Positions 52,582 to 60,928 of a DNA stretch of 64,000 nt are shown one piece after another (within the stretch, counting starts at the first letter, position 1; each line of letters begins with the position of its first letter). The position numbers and the translations under genes are program-made. The DNA is taken from assembly GCF_003096035.1 (NCBI RefSeq), contig NZ_CP029186.1:1501001-1565000 (forward strand), given 5' to 3'. Source of the stretch: Flavobacterium album (GTDB lineage: Bacteria; Bacteroidota; Bacteroidia; Flavobacteriales; Flavobacteriaceae). Below the pieces are notes generated by a model. That model ran no database searches and was not told the origin of the DNA. It was given only the letters and a program-made list of their open reading frames with translations.

Positions 52582-53715
52582 ATGAGATTCCAAAACACCG
52601 CCATCTTATCGCTGGGCAGCAACATGGGCAACAGGCTCGAAAACCTGCAATGGGCCATCGACACCATCCATACCAAAATTGCCACGGTAACGGCTGTTTC
52701 GGGTATTTATGAAAACCCTGCATTTGGGTTCGAAGGCGATGATTTTTACAATTGTGCCATCGTCGTGAATACTGCCAAAACCGCATCACAACTGCTAAGT
52801 GAGTTGCTTGCCGCAGAACTGGAAGGCGGACGCACACGTAGCGCCACCGAAAGACATACGTCGCGAACTATCGATATTGATATTATTGCCTTTAATAATG
52901 AGGTTATTAACGAAGAGCACCTGCACATACCGCACCCGCGCATGCACCTGCGCAATTTCGTGCTCTACCCGTTGCGCGACGTGGCCCACGACTGGATCCA
53001 TCCCATATTGAAGCTGGATGTGAATGCCCTGATAGCACAAAGCGGCGATACCGGAAGGTGCGAATTCGTATTACAGCTACCGGCACCACTGGCCGGTTTA
53101 CGGCCGCATACCTTCAATTACATTGCCATAGAAGGGAATATAGGCGCAGGAAAGACCACCCTTGCCGGTAAGATATCCGAAGATTTCAATGCCAAGCTTA
53201 TCCTTGAGCGTTTTGCCGATAACCCGTTCCTTCCAAAATTCTATAAGGACCAGGCCCGTTATGCCTTTTCACTGGAAATGTCTTTCCTGGCCGACCGCTA
53301 CCAGCAATTAACTGATGACCTCGCGCAATTCGACCTGTTCAGGGATTTTGTTGTAGCCGATTATCATATATTTAAATCGCTTATCTTCTCTAAAGTAACC
53401 TTAAGCGAAGACGAATACCGCCTGTACCGCAAGCTGTTCGATATCATGTACAAAGAAATGCACAGGCCGGGGCTGTATGTGTACCTGTACCAGACTACCG
53501 AAAGGCTTTTACACCACATAAAGCAGCGTGGGCGCAGCTATGAGCAGGATATGAAGGCCGAATACCTCGAGAGCATCAATCAGGGGTACCTCGACTATAT
53601 CAAATCGCAGGCCGGGCTCAATGTGCTGATTATCGATGTAACCGACCGCGATTTTGTACACCGCCAGGAAGACTACATCTGGCTTCTGGAACAGATCAAT
53701 TCGAAAGTAATTTAA
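52582..53715 (+). CDS. folK: FolK-deoxynucleoside kinase fusion
   Basis: A 377-residue two-domain enzyme. Residues about 1-155 are 6-hydroxymethyl-7,8-dihydropterin pyrophosphokinase (folate synthesis): AILSLGSNMGNRLENLQ, GFEGDDFYNCAIVV and RTIDIDIIAFNNEVI are its family motifs. Residues about 175-377 form a deoxynucleoside kinase with P-loop IEGNIGAGKTTLAGK, ERFADNPFLPKFY and a DRYQQLTDD segment, which would salvage deoxynucleosides. The start chosen is the ATG at 52582; the frame also holds a TTG at 52564. Both active-site regions look intact. The fusion is found in other Bacteroidetes, and links folate and dNTP supply in one chain. Confidence 0.93.
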   Translation: MRFQNTAILSLGSNMGNRLENLQWAIDTIHTKIATVTAVSGIYENPAFGFEGDDFYNCAIVVNTAKTASQLLSELLAAELEGGRTRSATERHTSRTIDIDIIAFNNEVINEEHLHIPHPRMHLRNFVLYPLRDVAHDWIHPILKLDVNALIAQSGDTGRCEFVLQLPAPLAGLRPHTFNYIAIEGNIGAGKTTLAGKISEDFNAKLILERFADNPFLPKFYKDQARYAFSLEMSFLADRYQQLTDDLAQFDLFRDFVVADYHIFKSLIFSKVTLSEDEYRLYRKLFDIMYKEMHRPGLYVYLYQTTERLLHHIKQRGRSYEQDMKAEYLESINQGYLDYIKSQAGLNVLIIDVTDRDFVHRQEDYIWLLEQINSKVI

Positions 53716-53723
53716 GGATTTTT

Positions 53724-53834
53724 TTGGGCGTGCCGCTTCCGCAGGCTGCAGCCCCGGGCTTTCGCCTTTATCTGCTTCGTTCCCTGCCTTTGCCGGCAGG
53801 CAGGCTCCGCAGGATATCGGCTCTATACCTCACG
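53724..53834 (+). repeat. Dispersed element A, copy 2, with nested hairpin
   Basis: Begins TTGGGCGTGCCGCTTCCGCA and ends ACCTCACGC. A 22-bp hairpin (53783-53804, starting CCTGCCTTTG and ending GGCAGGCAGG) is embedded. It is followed directly by family B palindromes, as in copy 3. Confidence 0.85.
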
Positions 53835-53856
53835 CGAAGCTACATTCTTGCCGGGT

Positions 53857-54088
53857 AGTTACGGCCCTTCAGGGCTTCCGTATCCTGCGCCGGTCTCCCC
53901 GGGCGATGCCCGGGGCTAAACAGTATAACCCCGTTGGGTTGCTATAGAAAGGGTCAAAATTATTCGAGGATTTTGTAATTGTGTTTAGTTACCGTCAGGC
54001 TGTTAACCCTGAAAGGGTTAAATAAATTAGCCCGGGTATCACGCGGGATAGAAAAAGGGTTTTGTATTAGCCCTGAAAGGGTGAAACA
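53857..54088. repeat. Family B palindrome tract
   Basis: Contains GCCCTTCAGGGC, CCCCGGGCGATGCCCGGGG, an AACCCCGTTGGGTT palindrome, AACCCTGAAAGGGTT and AGCCCTGAAAGGGT. No gene fits in the 438-bp gap 53716-54153, which consists almost wholly of repeats. Confidence 0.75.
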
Positions 54089-54153
54089 TTTTTTAAACAG
54101 TAATTGCATTCAATTTCTTTAATATATTTACCACAAACCAATTATAAGAAACC

Positions 54154-54888
54154 ATGGAAGAAAGAAAACCCGACGACTATTCCGAAGCAGGAAACCCCAT
54201 CTACAAATACGAACCGCTAAACGAAGGTATTCAGCCTGTAATCGGCGATCCTGAAACGACTTCGTATATCGATGCGCACCTCGAAAAATTTTTCAACGAT
54301 GAAGATGTAACGGTTTTCCATGAGCTTATATCCGATAAGGTACATATCGACATTTACATGATCAGGGGAGGGGACCAGCGCGACTACAACATCCTGATGA
54401 CATCGGGCATGAGCAGCCTGCCCATGAATGTGCCGGAAGGCAGGGAAGACCTGGCCTATGCCGAGGTAGTGGCGTTATTGCCGAAAGACTGGCCGCTGAC
54501 CCAGGAGGCTTTCGATAATGAAGACAACTATTGGCCCATCCGCCAGCTCAAAACCCTCGCGCGATTCCCGCACCTGTATGGCACATGGGTAGGGCAGGGC
54601 CATACCATAGCCAATGGTAATCCACCGCAGCGGATGTCGCCCAACTGCGCTTTTGAAGGGGTGATCCTACTTCCGGGATTTGTGCTTCCTGAGGAATTCA
54701 ACACCATCGAAGCAGGCGACAAAGAAATAAACGTACTTACCATGATACCGCTTTATGCAAACGAAATGGACTTCAAGCTGAAAAAAGGTGCAAATGCTCT
54801 TCTGCCGCTGTTCGATAAGTACAATGTGGGAGATATAATTGATATCACAAGGCGGGATACCTGCAAAAAGAAATTCGGGTTATTTTAA
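54154..54888 (+). CDS. Suppressor of fused (SUFU) domain protein
   Basis: A 244-residue soluble protein that matches the SUFU domain: an N-terminal acidic region, then HIDIYMIRGGDQRDYNILMTSGMSSLPM (split family block around 65-92), YAEVVALLPKDWPL, and the C-terminal LTMIPLYANEMDFKLKKGA with IDITRRDTC. In animals the domain restrains Hedgehog signalling; in bacteria it is often an immunity protein against polymorphic toxins, although stand-alone copies are common. No toxin gene is next to it here. It is bounded by repeat tracts on both sides, so its own history may be mobile. No signal peptide is present. Confidence 0.85.
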   Translation: MEERKPDDYSEAGNPIYKYEPLNEGIQPVIGDPETTSYIDAHLEKFFNDEDVTVFHELISDKVHIDIYMIRGGDQRDYNILMTSGMSSLPMNVPEGREDLAYAEVVALLPKDWPLTQEAFDNEDNYWPIRQLKTLARFPHLYGTWVGQGHTIANGNPPQRMSPNCAFEGVILLPGFVLPEEFNTIEAGDKEINVLTMIPLYANEMDFKLKKGANALLPLFDKYNVGDIIDITRRDTCKKKFGLF

Positions 54889-54914
54889 ATATTTATAGTT
54901 TAAAAAACGACGAA

Positions 54915-54987
54915 ATGTCACATTGAACGCAGTCGAAATGCGGCATTTTCGTTCTTCGTGCTTCTCGACTGCGCTCGAAGTGACAAC
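54915..54987. repeat. Dispersed family C inverted repeat, copy 2
   Basis: The left arm ATGTCACATTGAACGCAGTC pairs with the right arm GACTGCGCTCGAAGTGACA around an AT-rich centre. The arms match those at 43661-43742. Confidence 0.8.
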
Positions 54988-55025
54988 CGTTCATCGAACA
55001 TAAGTTAATTTGGAAAGCTACTTAA

Positions 55026-55658
55026 ATGTACAAATACATAGTATTCGATTTTGACGGTACGCTTGTTGATTCGAGGGGTATATTCCTTTCGCTTTACAAC
55101 GCGCTGGCTGCAAAATATGGCTATGCCCCAATGACAGCCGATAACCTCGAATACCTGCGAGGCCTCAGCATCGGTGAACGTTGTAAGGTTCTAAAGGTGC
55201 CCATGTACAGGCTCCCGTTCCTCGCTTCGGCGGTAATAAAAGGTTACAAAGCCGCTATTCCTTCACTTCAGTTCAATGAGGGCATGCAGGAAATGCTGCG
55301 ATCGCTATCGGCACAAGGGATGCCTTTTGCGATACTTTCATCCAACTCCAAAAGCAACATAAAGGAATTTTTTACGCTGCGGGAAATGGCTGTCGATGCG
55401 GTTTACACCTCGTCCAAAATTTTCGGCAAAGACAAGATGCTCCAAAAATTCCTGAAAGATAAAAGCCTTGATGCCTCAGAAATTCTTTACGTAGGTGATG
55501 AAGCCCGCGATATCATTGCCTGTAAAAAAGCCCGTGTAAAAGTAGCCTGGGTAAGCTGGGGTTACGATTCCCATGCCGCTATAACCGGCCTCGAACCGGA
55601 TCATATTATCAATTATCCGTCGGAATTGCTGGAAATTATTGATCCTGTAAAACCTTAA
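55026..55658 (+). CDS. HAD superfamily hydrolase
   Basis: A 210-residue haloacid-dehalogenase-type phosphatase. Motif I is FDFDGTLVD (about 7-15), motif II is AILSSNS near residue 105, and motifs III/IV are visible as KDKMLQKFLK and YVGDEARDIIACKKARV (about 150-170). The cap region between about 20 and 85 is alpha-helical, as in phosphoglycolate phosphatase-like members, but the substrate cannot be assigned. It is a lone gene between the C2 repeat and the D2 repeat. Confidence 0.88.
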   Translation: MYKYIVFDFDGTLVDSRGIFLSLYNALAAKYGYAPMTADNLEYLRGLSIGERCKVLKVPMYRLPFLASAVIKGYKAAIPSLQFNEGMQEMLRSLSAQGMPFAILSSNSKSNIKEFFTLREMAVDAVYTSSKIFGKDKMLQKFLKDKSLDASEILYVGDEARDIIACKKARVKVAWVSWGYDSHAAITGLEPDHIINYPSELLEIIDPVKP

Positions 55659-55680
55659 TATAACAAATACAGACACGTTC

Positions 55681-55762
55681 TGTCATTTCGAACGCAGCTT
55701 GCGGAGTGAGAAATCTCCAGACATCTATAAATAATTTAAGATTTCTCCTTCGTGAAATGACA
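55681..55762. repeat. Dispersed family D inverted repeat, copy 2
   Basis: Outer arms TGTCATTTCG and GAAATGACA pair; inner AGAAATCTC and AGATTTCTC pair. It shares CATTTCGAACGCAGCTTGCG with the copy at 4914-4997. Confidence 0.8.
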
Positions 55763-55783
55763 TGAAATCGGATTCTAAGCCAT

Positions 55784-55811
55784 AAAAAAGCCACCGTTAG
55801 CGATGGCTTGA
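55784..55811 (-). terminator. Terminator of the 1442-residue T9SS protein gene
   Basis: On the minus strand AAGCCATCG pairs with CGGTGGCTT (one G-T pair) around a CTAA loop, then TTTTTTATG. It is 5 bp past the stop codon. Confidence 0.8.
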
Positions 55812-55815
55812 TCTT

Positions 55816-58800
55816 TTATCTCAGGAGGCTGAAATGTCCCTTTATTTCCGGGGTAATATCGTTTAATTTTATCACATACCAGTAGTCGGTAGCAGGCAGT
55901 CGGTGGCCGTTAAAGGTACCATCCCAACCCCGGTTCCTCCTGTTCAGCACTGTTATCAGCTTGCCATAACGGTCAAAGATATCTACTGTTATTTCCGGGA
56001 ACTGGTTCATTCCCTGCAGGGTAAACTCTTCGTTGATGCTGTCTCCGTTCGGGGTAAAGAATTTAGGGATCACGAATACCAGGAATGTATAGGTGTCCTC
56101 GCCGCATCCACTGTTTGAAACGACAGACACCGTATGATAACCGTTTCGGAGATCATAAAAATTCGGCGAATTCTGGTACGGCCCGTTGTCTAATGAATAT
56201 TCATAATTTTCAGGGTCATTGCCGACCATAACCACGAGGGCATCAGCTGATCTTACGATCACTGTACTGATATCCGGTGCTGTGCGCATACTTGCTGTAA
56301 ATTCCTTTGAGGCGGTACACCCATCCGGTGTGGTTACAACCACCGAGTAAGTACCGGCTGCGCTTATTGTTATAGTTTTGGTGGTTTCGGTTGTCGACCA
56401 TAAATACGTTACGCCTGTGACACCGGCATCCAGGTCAACATTCCCGCCCTCACAGAAAAGGACATCTTCATCAGGGCCCAGTGTGGGAAGGAAATGATAG
56501 ATAACATTTACAGCCTCACGCGTTGCAGAGGTGCAGCCGTTGTTCACCGCTTCAGCATAGAATGTCCTGTCGCCTGTAATCACAGGGCTTTGTATGGTGT
56601 TCCCTGTGCCTACGAGGTGGCCTCCTGTTGGGGCATCATACCAGTTTATGGTTCCGTCTGATGGTATACCTTCAAGTGTTGCCCTCACCTGTCCGCACAC
56701 GTCCACGGTCGCGGTAACTGTAAGTGTTGGCAGTGGCACTACTCTTGCTTCTACTGCGGTTCGGGTTGCCGATATACAGCCTCCCGGGCTCACCACTTCG
56801 GCATAATAAGTGGTAGTTGCAGTAAGTACAGGTGTTGTAAAGCTTTGTCCTGTAGCTAATACAGTGCCTCCGGTTGCTGCCGCATACCAGTTGATGGTCC
56901 CTGAGGAAGGTACCGCACCGATAGTTGTACTTCCGGTTTCGCATATAACGCCATTACTGGTGGAAGTTATGGTTGGCAGCCCATTTACCGTCACCGTTAC
57001 CGGCTGCCTGGTCGCTGAAGTACATACGCTTACTGCCTCGGCATAAAAAGTAGTTGTTGTGTTTACAACCGGGCTGGTAATGCTGTTTCCCGTACCGATA
57101 AGCGTACCTCCCGTTGCTGTAGTATACCAGTTTACCGTTCCAGCCGATGGTGTGGCCTGTAGCGTTGCTGTTCCCGGGCCGCATAATGTTGGAGGCGTTG
57201 TAACCGTCAAGGTAGGGGACGCGCTTATGGTAATACTAACAGCTTTTCGTGTTGTCGAAATACAGGTTCCGTTAGCAGGTTCTGCGTAATAGGTTGTGCC
57301 GGCAGTTATAGCAGGTGTGGTAAAGCTGTTTCCAGTACCCACTGCGGTGCCCCCGGTTGCCGAGGTATACCACGTAATTGTAGCCCCTGCCGATGGTGTT
57401 GCCTGCAGGGTTGCAGTGCTTCCCGAACAGGTAGCAACCGGTGTAGTTACTGTAGCGGTTGGCAGCGGCGTCACCGTTACCAGTATGGAGGTACGTGCAG
57501 CCGATGTACACCCCTCTGCATTAACAGCCTCTGCATAATAAGTCGTGGAGGCATTCAGCACCGGGGTAGTAAAGCTGTTGCCTGTGCCCAAAATGGTACC
57601 GCCAGTTGCTGTGCTGTACCAGTTGATCGTAGCAGGTGTTGGGGTACCAACAGAAATAGTGGCAGCCTGCCCGGCACAAACCACCGCAGGGTTAGCAGAA
57701 TTTATGGTAGGGAGCGCGTTTACCGTAACAGTAACGGGCTGCCTTGCAGAAACGCAGGTTCCGTTGGCAGCTTCGGCATAATAGGTTGTTGTAGCAGTAA
57801 TTACAGGTGTGGTATAGCTCGTTCCTGTCGCAAGCACTGTGCCGCCGGTAGCTGTGGCGTACCAGTTTACCATACCGGACGAAGCTGTTGCCTGGAGGGT
57901 GGCGCTGCCCTGGCCGCATAATGGCGAGGGGGTGGTAACGGTTACGGTAGGCGATGCGCTTACATTAACGATAACAGCGCTTCTTGATGATGAGATACAG
58001 GTGCCGTTTACCGCTTCAGCATAATAGGTAGTGGTGGCATTTATGGCGGGCGTGGTAAAATTATTGCCCGTGCCTACTGCTGTTCCGCCGGTTGCTGTGG
58101 TGTACCAATTAACTGTAGCCCCTGCCGATGGTGTTGCCTGAAGGGTTGCAGTGCTTCCGTTACAGGTGGTTACCGGAGTAGTTACCGTAAGTGTAGATGT
58201 TGGCGTTACGGTTACCTGAACGGATGTACGTGTAGCAGAAACACATCCCTCGGCATTTACCGCCTCGGCATAATAAGTCGTTGTGGCATTCAGTACGGGA
58301 GTGGTAAAGCTGTTGCCTGTGCTTAAAAGTGTACCGCCCGTTGCTGCGTTGTACCAGTTGATCGTAGCAGGCGTTGGTGTGCTGACAGAAATTGTAGCAG
58401 TTTGTCCGGCGCAGGCCGTTGCCGGGTTGGCAGGGTTTATAGTTGGTAATGCGTTTACAGTAACGGTGGCAGGCTGCCTTGCGGCAGAAATACAGGTTCC
58501 GTTGGCAGCTTCGACATAATAGGTTGTTGTTGTAGTGATTACAGGCGTAGTATAGCTTGTCCCTGTGGCAAGTATTGTGCCCCCGGTAGCTGCGGCATAC
58601 CAGTTCACTACACCTGCCGAAGGTGTAGCTTGTATTGTAGCGCTGCCCTGGCCGCAAAGTGCGGCAGGCGGTGTTACGGTAACGGTAGGCTGTGGCGAGG
58701 GGGTGACCACGACCTCAACACGGGTGGCCGACGCACATCCTGTAGATGAGCTTACCGCTTCGGCATAGTAAGAGGTCGTTGCAGTTATGGCCGGAGTTGT

Positions 58801-60144
58801 AAAGCTCGTTCCTGTCCCTATAGATGTTCCGCCGGTTGGGGTAGTGTACCAATGTACTGTCCCTGCCGATGGTGTTGCCTGTACAGTAGCAGTATTGCCC
58901 TGGCAAACGCTTACCGCAGGGTTGGAGGTGGTTACTGTAGGTAATGCGCTTACGGTCGCGGTAACCGGTGTACGGGCTACCGTACTACAGTCGCTTCCGA
59001 AAGGCGATGCATAATAGGTGGTTGTCGAGCTTATTACAGGAGTGGTGAATGTAGGACCTGTAGCTACTTCTGTAGCGCCTGTAGCGCTGGTGTACCAATG
59101 TATGGTAACATTGTTAGTGGCTACTGCCGAAAGGTTTACGGTACCGCTTCCGCATCGTGTACCCGGGGTGCTCGATGTTATTTTTGCAAAAGTAATCGTT
59201 GTGCTTGCCGAGATAGTGATTGGAGGGTCGCCCGGCATGCCTCCATACTCCACTACATAACCCTGTGCGGCATAAGCGCCCGTTGCATCGCCGGTAACCG
59301 AAAGGTCATTCCATGAGCCGGGTACACCTATACCGGGTGCGGTAATATGTGCGTAATCTTCGTTATTCTGGTTATTGGGTTCGCCGGTATTCCAAAATGC
59401 ATACGTAGGGGAAGAGCCTGCAGGGCCGCCATTCCAAAAAATGGTTCCTGCTTCGGGGCCGGTCATCCAGCGCCATACGCCTTCCACTGCCGCGTCGCTT
59501 CCGCCTATCCATCCGTTGCCCGATGCCTGAAGGCCGCAAAGCTGTGCTTCTTCAGCCGAGGTTATCGTAGCAAGGTAGCCCTGCAATCCATAGTAGGTGC
59601 TGGCCGCAGCAGCTGCCTGCGCATTGGTCCAGGTAATATAGAGTTGGGGTACAAACATATAATAATGGCCTGTGGACGGAAGATAGTTTGCCGCACCCAC
59701 TGTTATAGAGAAGCTGCGGGTACCCGTTGGGTTAGCATTGTTGTTAGTATATATAACGTCTAATACGGCAGAAATAAAGTCCGCATAAGAGGCGCTTCCG
59801 CCTACACCATGCAATGTGAGCTTACCCGCTGCAGCATTCCAAGTGGCAGAAATTGTCGGGTGGCCCGGAAGCAGCGATAAAACGTCCTGTCCGTTTACAT
59901 AACCTGCAGAGATCTGGATGTAAATATTATCGGTCGTTGTATCATCCGGATCAGTGATATTAAATGCAGTTGCAATATGCATCGGGGTACCGGTGCAATA
60001 CACCTGGTTTCCGTCGGCAGTAACAAGGGGAGGAGTGTTCTGGGCATTTAATGAAGCTGCCGGCAGGATGCAAAATAAAAGGATTGCAAAAAACGATTGC
60101 GTAAAGTTATTCATCCTGTAAAAATTTATCGTAAAATTATTCAT
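55816..60144 (-). CDS. T9SS type B secreted protein with C-type lectin domain and 11 Ig-like repeats
   Basis: A 1442-residue predicted surface protein. Order: signal peptide (FFAILLFCILPAASLNA within the first 34 residues), a cadherin-like segment, a C-type lectin-like domain (about 165-300, including WIGGSDAAVEGVWRWM and FWNTGEPNN), then 11 Ig-like modules of about 82 residues, each with an xxWYxxATGGT core and TTYYAEA, a further beta domain, and the type B sorting domain (PKFFTPNGDSINEEFTLQG to IKGHFSLLR). Modules 3-5 and 6-8 are near-duplicates of each other. Both surface proteins in this window share a domain with LDNGP before the sorting signal. The start at 60144 keeps an arginine in the signal peptide n-region; an ATG at 60114 is possible. 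Carbohydrate binding is inferred from the lectin domain. Confidence 0.92.
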   Translation of the reverse strand: MNNFTINFYRMNNFTQSFFAILLFCILPAASLNAQNTPPLVTADGNQVYCTGTPMHIATAFNITDPDDTTTDNIYIQISAGYVNGQDVLSLLPGHPTISATWNAAAGKLTLHGVGGSASYADFISAVLDVIYTNNNANPTGTRSFSITVGAANYLPSTGHYYMFVPQLYITWTNAQAAAAASTYYGLQGYLATITSAEEAQLCGLQASGNGWIGGSDAAVEGVWRWMTGPEAGTIFWNGGPAGSSPTYAFWNTGEPNNQNNEDYAHITAPGIGVPGSWNDLSVTGDATGAYAAQGYVVEYGGMPGDPPITISASTTITFAKITSSTPGTRCGSGTVNLSAVATNNVTIHWYTSATGATEVATGPTFTTPVISSTTTYYASPFGSDCSTVARTPVTATVSALPTVTTSNPAVSVCQGNTATVQATPSAGTVHWYTTPTGGTSIGTGTSFTTPAITATTSYYAEAVSSSTGCASATRVEVVVTPSPQPTVTVTPPAALCGQGSATIQATPSAGVVNWYAAATGGTILATGTSYTTPVITTTTTYYVEAANGTCISAARQPATVTVNALPTINPANPATACAGQTATISVSTPTPATINWYNAATGGTLLSTGNSFTTPVLNATTTYYAEAVNAEGCVSATRTSVQVTVTPTSTLTVTTPVTTCNGSTATLQATPSAGATVNWYTTATGGTAVGTGNNFTTPAINATTTYYAEAVNGTCISSSRSAVIVNVSASPTVTVTTPSPLCGQGSATLQATASSGMVNWYATATGGTVLATGTSYTTPVITATTTYYAEAANGTCVSARQPVTVTVNALPTINSANPAVVCAGQAATISVGTPTPATINWYSTATGGTILGTGNSFTTPVLNASTTYYAEAVNAEGCTSAARTSILVTVTPLPTATVTTPVATCSGSTATLQATPSAGATITWYTSATGGTAVGTGNSFTTPAITAGTTYYAEPANGTCISTTRKAVSITISASPTLTVTTPPTLCGPGTATLQATPSAGTVNWYTTATGGTLIGTGNSITSPVVNTTTTFYAEAVSVCTSATRQPVTVTVNGLPTITSTSNGVICETGSTTIGAVPSSGTINWYAAATGGTVLATGQSFTTPVLTATTTYYAEVVSPGGCISATRTAVEARVVPLPTLTVTATVDVCGQVRATLEGIPSDGTINWYDAPTGGHLVGTGNTIQSPVITGDRTFYAEAVNNGCTSATREAVNVIYHFLPTLGPDEDVLFCEGGNVDLDAGVTGVTYLWSTTETTKTITISAAGTYSVVVTTPDGCTASKEFTASMRTAPDISTVIVRSADALVVMVGNDPENYEYSLDNGPYQNSPNFYDLRNGYHTVSVVSNSGCGEDTYTFLVFVIPKFFTPNGDSINEEFTLQGMNQFPEITVDIFDRYGKLITVLNRRNRGWDGTFNGHRLPATDYWYVIKLNDITPEIKGHFSLLR

Positions 60145-60167
60145 TTCGTAAAAGTAGAGAAGTTAGA

Positions 60168-60710
60168 CTACCGCGTACGGGCTGTATAGTTTTTTTGAAA
60201 GATATGCCACACTACAACACCCGCACTTACCGAAATGTTGAGGGAATGTTTAGTTCCTAACTGCGGAATTTCTATTGCCCCGGTGCATTGTTGTATGGCT
60301 TCCTGCGACACTCCCTTTACTTCATTGCCAAAAATCAGGGCATATTTTGTGTTTTGTTGTGGTTCAAAATCATTCAGGTACACGGCGCCTTCCACCTGCT
60401 CAACTGCCCATACTTCGATATTTTCTGCCTGTAACGAAGCAATAACATCCAGTACGTTTTTTTGGTATTCCCAGGCAACAGTTTCCGTCGCGCCGAGGGC
60501 GGTTTTGTGTATTTCTTTATTGGGGGGTACGGCGGTAATGCCGCACAGGTAAATCTTTTCGATAAGGAAAGCATCGGCTGTACGAAATACGGACCCTATG
60601 TTATGAAGGCTGCGTATATCGTCCAGCACGAGTATGAGGGGTGTTTTTTCGGCATTTTTAAAGTCGCCGATACTCATCCGCCCCAACTCATCGTTGACCA
60701 GTTTTCTCAT
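60168..60710 (-). CDS. SpoU/TrmH-family RNA 2'-O-methyltransferase
   Basis: A 180-residue SPOUT methyltransferase that transfers a methyl group from S-adenosylmethionine to a ribose of tRNA or rRNA. Motif 1 is the VLDDIRSLHNIGSVFRTADAF block near residue 30, motif 2 is ALIFGNEVKGVSQEA (about 128), and motif 3 is the C-terminal LGTKHSLNISVSAGVVVW knot. It has only the catalytic knot with no substrate-binding extension, unlike RlmB. The family cannot be refined to a target by eye. It lies 23 bp upstream of the T9SS gene start on the same strand. Confidence 0.93.
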   Translation of the reverse strand: MRKLVNDELGRMSIGDFKNAEKTPLILVLDDIRSLHNIGSVFRTADAFLIEKIYLCGITAVPPNKEIHKTALGATETVAWEYQKNVLDVIASLQAENIEVWAVEQVEGAVYLNDFEPQQNTKYALIFGNEVKGVSQEAIQQCTGAIEIPQLGTKHSLNISVSAGVVVWHIFQKNYTARTR

Positions 60711-60736
60711 GTAATTTTTTTAGAATAGATGAAAGA

Positions 60737-60744
60737 CAAAAGTA
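60737..60744 (-). promoter_or_regulatory. -7 element (TACTTTTG) of the SpoU methyltransferase
   Basis: Minus-strand TACTTTTG lies 26 bp upstream of the start codon and matches TAnnTTTG; no -33 is seen. Confidence 0.45.
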
Positions 60745-60794
60745 ACATAAATAAAAGATTTAGGTAAACTTTAACGTTTTCGGGCGGTATTAAT

Positions 60795-60906
60795 TTGGGC
60801 GTGCCGCTTCCGCAGGCTGCAGCGTTGGGCCATCCGCTGTATCCCTCCGCAAGCCTGCCTTTGCCGGCAGGCAGGCTACGGGGATGCCGCTTCTGTCCCT
60901 CACGCA
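60795..60906 (+). repeat. Dispersed element A, copy 3, with nested hairpin
   Basis: Same ends and interior as the copies at 7241 and 53724, with the 22-bp hairpin at 60854-60875. Compared with copy 1, the hairpin is the only large difference, and it lies between CGCAAG and CTACGGGG. Confidence 0.85.
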
Positions 60907-60928
60907 GAGCTACACTCATGCCTGATTG

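Noticed and set aside
55816..60144. Regularly spaced repeats at 246 bp, considered as a CRISPR-like array
   Set aside because: The repeats are long, in frame, diverged and code for Ig-like domains between a signal peptide and a sorting domain. There are no short conserved repeats with unique spacers.
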